Assembly: GCA_038319025.1 (NCBI GenBank)
Contig: JBBQCW010000014.1
Location: forward strand, 1 to 64,000
Length of the DNA: 64,000 bases
Source: JBBQCW01 sp038319025
Lineage (GTDB): Bacteria; Actinomycetota; Thermoleophilia; Solirubrobacterales; Solirubrobacteraceae
Direction of reading: 5' to 3'
Shown here in pieces: positions 57,246 through 64,000 of this stretch. A program made the translations under genes and the position numbers. Below the pieces are notes generated by a model. The model was not told the DNA's origin, did no database searches, and saw nothing but the letters and a program-made list of their open reading frames with translations. How positions within the stretch are numbered: position 1 is the stretch's first letter; each line of letters starts with the position of its first letter.

Positions 57246-58865
57246 CTAGGGAGCGACGCTGGCTCGCACCGTGTAGCGCGAGTCGAGCGTGTTGACCGTG
57301 GTGTCGATGTACACGTTGGCCAGGTAGACCTGGGTGTGGGAGGTGCGGTTGCGATGCACGATGCGATCGGTCGTCCGGCCGTTGCGGCGGGACGCGGCGA
57401 ATCGCCCACGGCTGCTGTCGACCGAGGTCGCCGTGTTGCCGTAGAGCTCCAGATCGACATCACCGAAAGCCGGCTTCACCCGGATGTCGAGGGTCTGGTG
57501 AGCGGGTACGGAGACGCGGTACACGTCGGCGGGATCTTCGTAACGGTCGGCGTACGCGGTGAACGATGCGGCCGGCACCGCCTTGGACACGATCGGGGTC
57601 GCCGGCGTCCCGAACGCCGAGCCGTTGACGAACTGAATGTCGTCGTTGGGCTCAGCCACATCGGGAGTGGGCGCCTTCTCGGTCAGCGCGGCCTGCACGT
57701 CAAGGCGCCCGTATCCGGTCGAGGAGTCCCAGCCCGCGGAGCCCAGATCGTGCGCGGACAGCCGGATCACCTGGGTCAACTGATCGACCGTGAGGTCAGG
57801 GCGGGCGGCGCGTACCCAGGTCGTGGCCGCAGCGACGATCGGGGCGGCAAAGCTCGTGCCGTCCAGCTTGTCCAGTCCGTCCCGCGTCCCGTCGTCGTCG
57901 AACGCGAGGGGCACCAGCGTCAGGATGCTTTCGCCGGGGGCCGAGAGATCCACGGCGGCGTTCTCGTTGGAGAAGTAACTGGGCGAGTCGTTGGCGCCCA
58001 GTGAGCCGATCGTGAGCACGTGCGGGAGCGACGCGGGGTATTCGGCTGGGTTGCCCTGATCGAACTCGTTACCGGCCGCGGCGACGGGAACGACGCCCGC
58101 CCGCACGGCGCGTTCCAGCGCCAGGTACTCCGAGTAGCAGAAGTCCGAACTGCCATAGCTCATGTTCACCGCGGCGGCGTTGATCGTGATCGCCTGCCGC
58201 AGCCTGAGCACGATGTCCCCACAGGTCAGGCTCGTCGGAATGTTGACCGCCTTCATGCCGGGCCACAGCCCTTCCATGCCCGTCCCGGTGTCGGGAGCGG
58301 CGGCGACCGACAGTGTGGCCGTGCCGTGCTCGCTGGTGACCTTGTCGGCTGCCATCGTGCTGACGTTGCCGCCGACGAACCCGGGGAGCGATACGTCGGC
58401 CTGACTGTCGACGAGCGCCAGCGGGCGCACCTGGGTGGCGATGTCGGGCGGGGTGAGGCCGGCCGCCACGACGCGGCGGCGCCAGGCAGGCCCGGTGGTC
58501 GCGGCCGGAACCGTGGTGGCAGGCCGGTGAGTCACCGGCACCGCGTGCGTGGCGCGAGAGTGCACATCGGGCTCGGCGAACGTCAGGACCCGATGGCGGC
58601 GCAGATCGGCGGCCAGGGCGCGGGCATCACCCTGTGGAACGCGAAAAACGCCTCCGATGAGAGTGGTGGCGCCATGCTGCGCGGCGATCCGCCGCGCAGC
58701 CGCTCCGGGGCGGCCGCCTACGAGCCAATCACCTACCGCTGAGGCTCGCGCACCTGCTCCGGGAAGGCGCATCGGGGGAGGCGGAACGGCGAAAGCCGCG
58801 GTCGGAGCGATCAGCGTGGCCACCACAAAAAAGGGAACGGCAGCAATGGTCACACGGCGCAGCAT
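57246..58865 (-). CDS. secreted subtilisin-like (S8) serine protease
   Basis: The 539-residue product has a signal peptide (MLRRVTIAAVPFFVVATLIA... AFA) and the subtilase triad: Asp in LALVDSQADVSLPG, His in SEHGTATLSVAAAP and Ser in LDGTSFAAPIVAAATTWV. The oxyanion Asn is in PVAAAGNEFDQG. Residues about 30-110 resemble an inhibitor-type pro-region. The C-terminal 130 residues form a PPC-like beta domain (FTAYADRYEDPADVYRVSVP). It is probably exported and matured outside the cell. TACCTT lies 7 nt before the ATG. Confidence 0.9.
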   Translation of the reverse strand: MLRRVTIAAVPFFVVATLIAPTAAFAVPPPPMRLPGAGARASAVGDWLVGGRPGAAARRIAAQHGATTLIGGVFRVPQGDARALAADLRRHRVLTFAEPDVHSRATHAVPVTHRPATTVPAATTGPAWRRRVVAAGLTPPDIATQVRPLALVDSQADVSLPGFVGGNVSTMAADKVTSEHGTATLSVAAAPDTGTGMEGLWPGMKAVNIPTSLTCGDIVLRLRQAITINAAAVNMSYGSSDFCYSEYLALERAVRAGVVPVAAAGNEFDQGNPAEYPASLPHVLTIGSLGANDSPSYFSNENAAVDLSAPGESILTLVPLAFDDDGTRDGLDKLDGTSFAAPIVAAATTWVRAARPDLTVDQLTQVIRLSAHDLGSAGWDSSTGYGRLDVQAALTEKAPTPDVAEPNDDIQFVNGSAFGTPATPIVSKAVPAASFTAYADRYEDPADVYRVSVPAHQTLDIRVKPAFGDVDLELYGNTATSVDSSRGRFAASRRNGRTTDRIVHRNRTSHTQVYLANVYIDTTVNTLDSRYTVRASVAP

Positions 58866-58872
58866 GGGTCAG

Positions 58873-58878
58873 AAGGTA
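58873..58878 (-). promoter_or_regulatory. -10-like TACCTT of the subtilase gene
   Basis: TACCTT on the minus strand ends 7 nt before ATG 58865. Confidence 0.45.
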
Positions 58879-58989
58879 CCGAGATGCCAGGCCGTAAGGC
58901 CCCGGTCGGGCGGCCATCGTGCGTCGTCCGAACGGCGTCCTAGCCTGCGAGCCACTTCCCAACCGGCCTCAGGAGGTCGTTTTCCCGCC

Positions 58990-60195
58990 ATGCCGCCGCT
59001 GATCACCCGTGAGGAAGCGATCTCCCTAGGAGAGCTGACCGAGCCAGCCGACATCGAAGCATTGGTCGAGCGAGCCTGGACGGCACGACAGGAGCAGTTC
59101 GGTGACGCCACCGACATGTGCTCGCTCGTGAACGCCAAGTCCGGTGGTTGCGCCGAGGACTGCGGGTTCTGCGCGCAGTCGCGGTTCGCCGATGCCGAGA
59201 CGCCGATGCACGCGATGATGAGCCCGGAGCAGATCCTCGAGCATGCACGGGCAGCGGAGGCCGCCGGTGCGCACCGTTTCTGCCTCGTGACGCAGGGCCA
59301 GGGTCTCTCCAAGCGCGACTTCACCAAGCTCCTGGAGGGCATCGAACTCGTCGCCGAGCACACCAACCTCAAGCGCTGTGCTTCGATCGGGCACATGTCC
59401 GTCGAGCGTGCCACGCGACTCAAGGAGGCCGGCGTCCAGCGCGTCCATCACAACGTCGAGACGGCCGAGTCCTACTACGACGAGGTCTCCTCCACCGTGC
59501 GCTACGAGGGGCGGATCCGGACCATCGAGGCCGTCCGCGAGGCCGGGCTGGAGACTTGCGTCGGCGGCATACTCAACCTGGGCGAATCTCGCGAGCAGCG
59601 CGTGGAGATGGCTTTCGAGCTGTCCTCGATCGACCCGACCAGCGTTCCGATCAACTTGCTCAACCCGCGCCCGGGGACCAAATTCGGCGACCGTGACTTC
59701 ATGGATCCGTGGGAGGTCGTCAAGTGGATCGCCATCTTCCGCCTGATCCTCCCGGCCGCGCTTTTCCGGCTCTGCGGCGGGCGCGTGGAGAACCTCGGTG
59801 ACCTGCAGCCGATGGCTGTCAAGGCGGGGCTGAACGGCGTGATGATGGGCAACTTCCTCACCACATTGGGCAACACGCCCGAGCAAGATCGCGGGATGTT
59901 CGAGGACCTTGGGCTGAATGTCGCCCGCCAGGCCGACAACGGCGCCAACCCCCGCCCCGACAACCGCTCCGGCTGGCTGGAGGGCGACACGCCCGACGTG
60001 GTCGACGAGTATCTGGACACGCTCGAGGAGGCCGCTGCCGCGGGGTTGTCGATCACGATGTGGGATCCCGCCCAGCAACTGCGCTACGCCAAGAAGACCA
60101 CGGTGCCGCCGAGGCCCGACGGGGCGCCTAACCGCTGGCCCACCGAGGCCGAGCCGGAGCCCGCACCGCTCACCGGCATGCCCTTCGGACACTGA
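58990..60195 (+). CDS. bioB: biotin synthase
   Basis: The 401-residue radical-SAM enzyme inserts sulfur into dethiobiotin. The [4Fe-4S] cluster motif is in GGCAEDCGFCAQSRF, with DMCSLVNAKSGGC before it; other conserved parts are VQRVHHNVETAESYYDEVS, PTSVPINLLNPRPGTK and LNGVMMGNFLTTLGN. An AGGAGGT site lies 13 nt before ATG 58990. The C-terminus has about 50 extra residues (PPRPDGAPNRWPTEAE). It leads a bioB-bioF-bioD operon with short gaps. No BirA/BioQ operator was recognised upstream. Confidence 0.96.
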   Translation: MPPLITREEAISLGELTEPADIEALVERAWTARQEQFGDATDMCSLVNAKSGGCAEDCGFCAQSRFADAETPMHAMMSPEQILEHARAAEAAGAHRFCLVTQGQGLSKRDFTKLLEGIELVAEHTNLKRCASIGHMSVERATRLKEAGVQRVHHNVETAESYYDEVSSTVRYEGRIRTIEAVREAGLETCVGGILNLGESREQRVEMAFELSSIDPTSVPINLLNPRPGTKFGDRDFMDPWEVVKWIAIFRLILPAALFRLCGGRVENLGDLQPMAVKAGLNGVMMGNFLTTLGNTPEQDRGMFEDLGLNVARQADNGANPRPDNRSGWLEGDTPDVVDEYLDTLEEAAAAGLSITMWDPAQQLRYAKKTTVPPRPDGAPNRWPTEAEPEPAPLTGMPFGH

Positions 60196-60205
60196 GCGCA
60201 CAGCG

Positions 60206-61501
60206 ATGAACGACATCGAAGAGCGTCTGGCCGAGCTGCGGGAGCTAGGACTCTTTCGCCGCACCCGCCTGATCAGCGGCCCGCAGGGGCCGCGAGTGGT
60301 TCTCGATGGGCGTCCTGTGCTGCTGCTGTGCTCGAACAACTACCTCGGGCTGGCTGATCACCCGCGGGTGCGCGAGGCCGCGGCCGACGCCGCGATGCGC
60401 TGGGGCGTCGGTAGCGGGGCATCGAGGCTCGTGTCGGGGACGATGACCATCCACCGGCGGCTCGAGGAGCGCCTGGCGACCTTTGAGCACACCGAGGAAG
60501 CCGTCCTGTTCGGCTCGGGTTACCTGGCCAACCTGGGCGTGATCAGCGCTCTGGCGGGCGCCGACGGCGCCGGCGGTCGTGAGGTGACGATCTTCTCCGA
60601 CGCGCTGAACCACGCCTCGATCATCGACGGCTGCCGACTGGCCCGGGCCCGCACCGTGGTGTACGACCACGCCGACATCGAACACCTCGCCGCACTGATG
60701 GCCGAGCACGGGATCGGCCCGGCGCGACCTGGCCTGATCGTGACCGACTCCGTCTTCTCCATGGACGGCGACGTGGCACCGCTGCACGACATCGTCCGTC
60801 TCGCCCGCCGGCACGACGCACGCGTCGTCGTCGACGAAGCGCACGCCACCGGCTGCGTCGGGCCTGACGGCCGCGGCGCGGTCGCCGACGCCGGGCTCTC
60901 TGGGGAGATCGACGTGGTCGTGGGCACACTCGGCAAAGCCCTGGGCTCCTACGGTGCGTACGCCGCCTGCAGTGCCGAACTGGCCTCGTTTCTGCAAAAC
61001 GCGGCCCGGCCGTTCATCTTCTCCACGGCGCTCGGCCCGCCGCAAGCTGCGGCCGCATTGGCCGCGCTGGACCTCGTCATGGAGCAGCCCCGCCGGGCCG
61101 AGAAGCTGCAGGTCAACGCGCAGGCGCTGCGCGACGAACTGGCGCGCGAAGGGTTTGATGTGGCCGGCTCCACCACACAGATCGTGCCGATCGTCGTGGG
61201 CGACGCCAACGTGGCGATGAGAATGTGCGAGGCGGCGCTGGAGCGCGGCGTGTTCGCCCAGGCCATTCGGCCGCCGACCGTGCCGGAGGGAACCTCCCGC
61301 CTGCGCCTGACCGTGATGGCCTCGCATACCCGCGAAGAGTTGCGCGAGGCCGCGCGAGTTCTGGGCCGTGCCGCGCTGCAGGTCGGTTTTCGCCCGGGCG
61401 CCGGTATGCCCGCGGTCGCCGCTCGCGAGGCAGGCCGCACGGGTGAGTTCGCCGCGGTGTTCGACGGTGAGGCCCCGCGCGGCGTGCGGCGCGCCGCCTG
61501 A
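60206..61501 (+). CDS. bioF: 8-amino-7-oxononanoate synthase
   Basis: The 431-residue PLP enzyme of the alpha-oxoamine synthase family condenses pimeloyl-ACP/CoA with alanine. LCSNNYLGLADHPRV, SGTMTIHRRLEERLATFE, the PLP-lysine region GTLGKALGSYGAY and PTVPEGTSRLRLTVMASH are diagnostic of BioF rather than KBL. It begins 10 nt after bioB and ends 12 nt before bioD. The C-terminus extends about 35 residues past the usual end (VAAREAGRTGEFAAVF). Confidence 0.95.
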   Translation: MNDIEERLAELRELGLFRRTRLISGPQGPRVVLDGRPVLLLCSNNYLGLADHPRVREAAADAAMRWGVGSGASRLVSGTMTIHRRLEERLATFEHTEEAVLFGSGYLANLGVISALAGADGAGGREVTIFSDALNHASIIDGCRLARARTVVYDHADIEHLAALMAEHGIGPARPGLIVTDSVFSMDGDVAPLHDIVRLARRHDARVVVDEAHATGCVGPDGRGAVADAGLSGEIDVVVGTLGKALGSYGAYAACSAELASFLQNAARPFIFSTALGPPQAAAALAALDLVMEQPRRAEKLQVNAQALRDELAREGFDVAGSTTQIVPIVVGDANVAMRMCEAALERGVFAQAIRPPTVPEGTSRLRLTVMASHTREELREAARVLGRAALQVGFRPGAGMPAVAAREAGRTGEFAAVFDGEAPRGVRRAA

Positions 61502-61513
61502 CGCAGGCCGGCC

Positions 61514-62200
61514 GTGCGTGGACTCTTCGTCACCGGCACCGACACCGGGGTGGGCAAAACGGTCGTCGCCGCATCATTGTGCGCCGCGCTGCGCGCCCGC
61601 GGTGAACGGGTTGCTGCGTTCAAGCCCGTCGTCACCGGTGTAGATGAACCTGATCCGGTGTGGCCGGCCGACCACGAACTGCTGGCCGACGCGGCGGGCT
61701 CGGCGCCCGCGGCCGTCACCGCCCTGACGTTCGGCCCTCCACTGTCCCCACACCGGGCCGCCGCGTTGGCGGGAACGGCGATCGACCCCGCCACGCTCGT
61801 CGCCGCTGCCCAGGCCTCAGCGGCGGACGCGGACGTGCTCATCGCCGAAGGCGTCGGTGGGCTGCTCGTGCCGCTGACTCTGGGCTACCTGGTGCGTGAT
61901 CTCGCCGTCGACCTGGGTCTCCCCATGCTGATCGTCGGGCGCGCAGGCCTGGGCACCATCAACCACACCCTGCTGACCGTGGAGGCAGCACGGGCGGCCG
62001 GGCTGCGGGTTGCCGGGGTCGTGCTGGGCCCGTGGCCGCAGGAGCCGGCCGCGGCGGAGGAGGCGCAAGCCAACGCCGAAGCGATCTCGCGCGTGGGCGC
62101 TGTGGAGGTCGCGCAGATGCCGCTCGTAGACGGCCCACGCCTGGACGCACTCACCGCCGCCGGCGCGACCCTTCCGATCGAGCGCTGGATGGCAGGCTGA
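61514..62200 (+). CDS. bioD: dethiobiotin synthetase
   Basis: The 228-residue ATPase makes dethiobiotin from diaminopelargonate, CO2 and ATP. GLFVTGTDTGVGKTVVAASL is the Walker-type P-loop; AAFKPVVTGVDE, LIAEGVGGLLVPLTLGYLVR and VGRAGLGTINHTLLTVEAAR are typical. The start is GTG 61514. It is the third gene of the biotin operon. The transaminase bioA, which should supply its substrate, is not in the window. It converges on a tetR gene with a 4-nt gap. Confidence 0.95.
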   Translation: MRGLFVTGTDTGVGKTVVAASLCAALRARGERVAAFKPVVTGVDEPDPVWPADHELLADAAGSAPAAVTALTFGPPLSPHRAAALAGTAIDPATLVAAAQASAADADVLIAEGVGGLLVPLTLGYLVRDLAVDLGLPMLIVGRAGLGTINHTLLTVEAARAAGLRVAGVVLGPWPQEPAAAEEAQANAEAISRVGAVEVAQMPLVDGPRLDALTAAGATLPIERWMAG

Positions 62201-62204
62201 CGCC

Positions 62205-62873
62205 CTAGCAGCGGCCGCGGTTGGCGCCGTCGGCGCGCTTGGCCGCGAACAACTCGTCCTCGGAGATCGGGCCTACGGGAAGCGGCGTGGCCGCTTTGCT
62301 GTGCAGGCCGTCGATCACCATCGAGAGATGACGCTCCCACGTACGGGGCGCCGTCTCCCGCGTCTCCTCCATCACGTGGCCGACGGACCCAAAGATGAGG
62401 GCGGCGTCGGCCGTGTCGAAGTCCGCACGAAGTTCACCGCTGGCCTGTGCACGCTCGACGATCTGGCTCACCAGCAGCCACAGACGGTCGGCAACCGGTG
62501 GTGGCCGGTCGCCGGCTTCGAAGCGCGCGTCCATGACGCGGCGAAAGGCTCGGTCGCCGGCGAACTGGGCCATCGTCTCCCGCAGCATTTCGCGAAAGCC
62601 TCGCCAGGCGTCCTGGTCGGCGAGGTGCCGCTCCATGATCACGGCCAATTGACCGAACCGCTCTTCGATGATCGCGTCGATCAGCGCGTTCTTGGTGGGA
62701 AACCGGCGGTAGATCGTGCCGACGCCCACTTCCGCGCGCCGGGCGATCTCTTCCACCGAGCCCTCGATCCCGCGCTCGGCAAACACCTCGCGAGCAGCCG
62801 CCAGAATGCGGGCAAGGTTGCGCTGTGCGTCAACGCGCAGCGGCGGTCCTTCAGTGGCGGGCGACGTGGCCAT
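62205..62873 (-). CDS. TetR-family regulator, likely repressor of the adjacent mmpL
   Basis: The 222-residue protein has a TetR helix-turn-helix: LARILAAAREVFAERGIEGS, VEEIARRAEVGVGTIYRRF and PTKNALIDAI. ATG 62873 is chosen because TAGACT lies 7 nt upstream, with a second ATG at 62933 rejected. It is divergent from an MmpL transporter across 119 nt containing a perfect 18-bp palindrome. The usual arrangement is a TetR repressor that controls itself and the transporter. The ligand is unknown. Confidence 0.9.
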   Translation of the reverse strand: MATSPATEGPPLRVDAQRNLARILAAAREVFAERGIEGSVEEIARRAEVGVGTIYRRFPTKNALIDAIIEERFGQLAVIMERHLADQDAWRGFREMLRETMAQFAGDRAFRRVMDARFEAGDRPPPVADRLWLLVSQIVERAQASGELRADFDTADAALIFGSVGHVMEETRETAPRTWERHLSMVIDGLHSKAATPLPVGPISEDELFAAKRADGANRGRC

Positions 62874-62880
62874 AGCACAC

Positions 62881-62886
62881 AGTCTA
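62881..62886 (-). promoter_or_regulatory. -10-like TAGACT of tetR
   Basis: TAGACT on the minus strand ends 7 nt before ATG 62873, and the palindrome at 62903 covers its likely -35. Confidence 0.5.
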
Positions 62887-62902
62887 CCCGAAATCGTGAC
62901 AA

Positions 62903-62920
62903 TCGGAATGCGCATTCCGA
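62903..62920. promoter_or_regulatory. perfect 18-bp palindrome, probable TetR operator
   Basis: TCGGAATGCGCATTCCGA is exactly self-complementary. It lies 30 nt upstream of the tetR start and 72 nt upstream of the mmpL start, placed to block both promoters. Confidence 0.75.
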
Positions 62921-62992
62921 ACGGAAGCAGCACTCCGCTTGTGGTAATGTGCGCGCCGCTTCCCTCACCACCAGACCCAGGACGAGCCTTCC

Positions 62993-64000
62993 ATGATCCG
63001 TATCGCCCGCTTTTGTTTCGAACGCCGCCGCGTGGTCGTCGCCGCCTGGGTCCTCGGTCTCGTCATCGTCAGCGAGCTGGCCGGCACCGTCGGATCCTCC
63101 TACGTGAACAACCTTCGCCTGCCCGGGAAGGGGTCCCAGCAGGCTGCTGACCTGCTCAAGCAGCGGTTCCCGGCCCACGCCGGTTCCAGCGACACCGTCG
63201 TGATCCATGCGCGGACCGGTTCGGTAACGGATCCCGCCGTGCGCGCCCAGGTCACGCCGATGCTCGCCAAGCTCGCCGGCTTACCCAATGTGGCCGCCGT
63301 CGTCAGCCCATACTCCCCGCAAGGTGCCCGGCAGATCTCCAAAGACGGGACGATCGCCTTCGCGCAGGTCGACTACACCAAGCGCGGGCACGATCTGCCC
63401 ACGACGTTCGGCAACACCGTAGTCAAGGTCGCCAAGACGGGAGATTCGGCCACTGTGCAGATCGAAGCGACCGGCCCCGTGGTGTCGGAGGCCCAGCGCA
63501 AGGGCCCGGGTGCGACCGAGGCAATCGGCCTACTCGCGGCGGTGATCATCCTGCTGATGGCGTTCGGGTCGATCGTCGCCATGGGCGTCCCGATCATCAC
63601 CTCGCTGATCGGCCTGGGCATCGGCCTGTCGGCCGTCGGAATGCTCAGCACGGTGGTCGACACTGCTGACTTCGCGCCCCAACTCGGTGCCATGATCGGC
63701 CTTGGCGTCGGCATCGACTACACCCTCTTCATCGTCACCCGGTTCCGCGATGCGTTCCATGAGAACGGCGGAGACGTGAAGGCGGCGATCGAACTGTCGA
63801 TGAACACCGCCGGCAGGGCCGTCCTGTTCGCCGGGGCCACCGTCGTGATCGCCCTGCTCGGCATGCTGCTGCTGGGTGTGAGCTTCCTCTACGGCGTGGC
63901 CGTCGCATCCTCCCTGGTCGTGGCCGTGGTGATGGCCGCCTCCATCACGCTGGCTCCTGCCCTGCTCGGGTTCTGGGGGCGCAAAGTCGGCAACACCCGC
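62993..64000 (+). CDS. MmpL-family RND transporter, 5' part
   Basis: The visible 336 codons encode the N-terminal half of an MmpL-type transporter, which exports lipids or drugs across the inner membrane. A first membrane segment (RRVVVAAWVLGLVIVSELAG) is followed by an external domain of about 150 residues. A cluster of membrane segments begins at AIGLLAAVIILLMAFGSIVA and includes the GLGVGIDYTLFIVTRFRD motif of the family. The gene continues past the window end. A TAATGT at 62945 could be its -10, with an AGGACGAG ribosome site. Control by the divergent TetR is likely. Confidence 0.92.
   Translation, partial: MIRIARFCFERRRVVVAAWVLGLVIVSELAGTVGSSYVNNLRLPGKGSQQAADLLKQRFPAHAGSSDTVVIHARTGSVTDPAVRAQVTPMLAKLAGLPNVAAVVSPYSPQGARQISKDGTIAFAQVDYTKRGHDLPTTFGNTVVKVAKTGDSATVQIEATGPVVSEAQRKGPGATEAIGLLAAVIILLMAFGSIVAMGVPIITSLIGLGIGLSAVGMLSTVVDTADFAPQLGAMIGLGVGIDYTLFIVTRFRDAFHENGGDVKAAIELSMNTAGRAVLFAGATVVIALLGMLLLGVSFLYGVAVASSLVVAVVMAASITLAPALLGFWGRKVGNTR

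Overview
The window is high-GC bacterial chromosome, densely packed with short intergenic gaps. Several families point to an actinobacterium, probably outside the classical Streptomyces/Mycobacterium group and possibly Thermoleophilia-like: HemQ of the coproporphyrin-dependent heme route, a PimA-like mannosyltransferase domain, MmpL, DUF3618/DUF1469 membrane proteins, many GTG starts and many apparently leaderless genes. A CGFS glutaredoxin beside BolA and ErpA, and a type III glutamine synthetase, are unusual for classical actinomycetes. The assignment is inference, because no rRNA or tRNA is present. I saw no insertion sequence, CRISPR array, tRNA or rRNA.

Layout. Positions 1-930 hold an edge fragment and a lipoprotein. 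Positions 930-7307 are a nitrogen block: amt-glnK-pucR faces a type III glutamine synthetase, followed by polyphosphate kinase 2. Positions 7435-13293 hold a frameshifted DUF559-type gene, metH, a hydrolase, a GIY-YIG protein and a DUF4333 lipoprotein. Positions 13351-19168 hold a glycosyltransferase/flippase-like fusion behind a large membrane protein, then hemQ and an AlkA-type glycosylase. Positions 19209-24530 hold paiB and a B3/B4-domain gene, a divergent Fe-S trio (erpA facing bolA-grxD), a secreted S55-type protease and mtnA. Positions 24531-30329 hold a small thiol protein, an SDR, DegV, a four-gene operon of small membrane proteins, TetR plus a nitrilase-type amidase, and a DUF2804 protein.

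Positions 30337-51538 form a large accessory catabolic region: a two-component system, MerR, CoA transferase, BKACE, FAD oxidoreductase, MmsA, Gfo/Idh, three crotonases (a fourth lies at 56438), an acyl-CoA carboxylase carboxyltransferase, two acyl-CoA dehydrogenases and a short-chain dehydrogenase. A 17-bp near-palindrome inside a 27-bp conserved block (20 of 27 positions identical) lies upstream of BKACE, upstream of the carboxyltransferase, and between a crotonase and an acyl-CoA dehydrogenase. It looks like the operator of one acyl-CoA regulon, and the co-transcribed MerR is the obvious candidate regulator. A remnant nucleotidyltransferase pair, a structured RNA candidate and a vapBC-arginase group are interspersed.

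Positions 51551-64000 hold GNAT, a degenerate SDR, PlsC, GlpK, a GT2, a 70-residue biotinyl carrier protein with a crotonase, a subtilase, bioB-bioF-bioD, and a TetR facing an MmpL transporter across a perfect 18-bp palindrome. The carrier protein and the biotin genes fit the needs of the carboxyltransferase, but no biotin carboxylase subunit and no bioA lie in the window.

A recurring feature is a -10-like TANNNT hexamer placed 6-10 nt before the start codon of about twenty genes, usually without a Shine-Dalgarno sequence. This suggests widespread leaderless transcripts and helped decide several starts.
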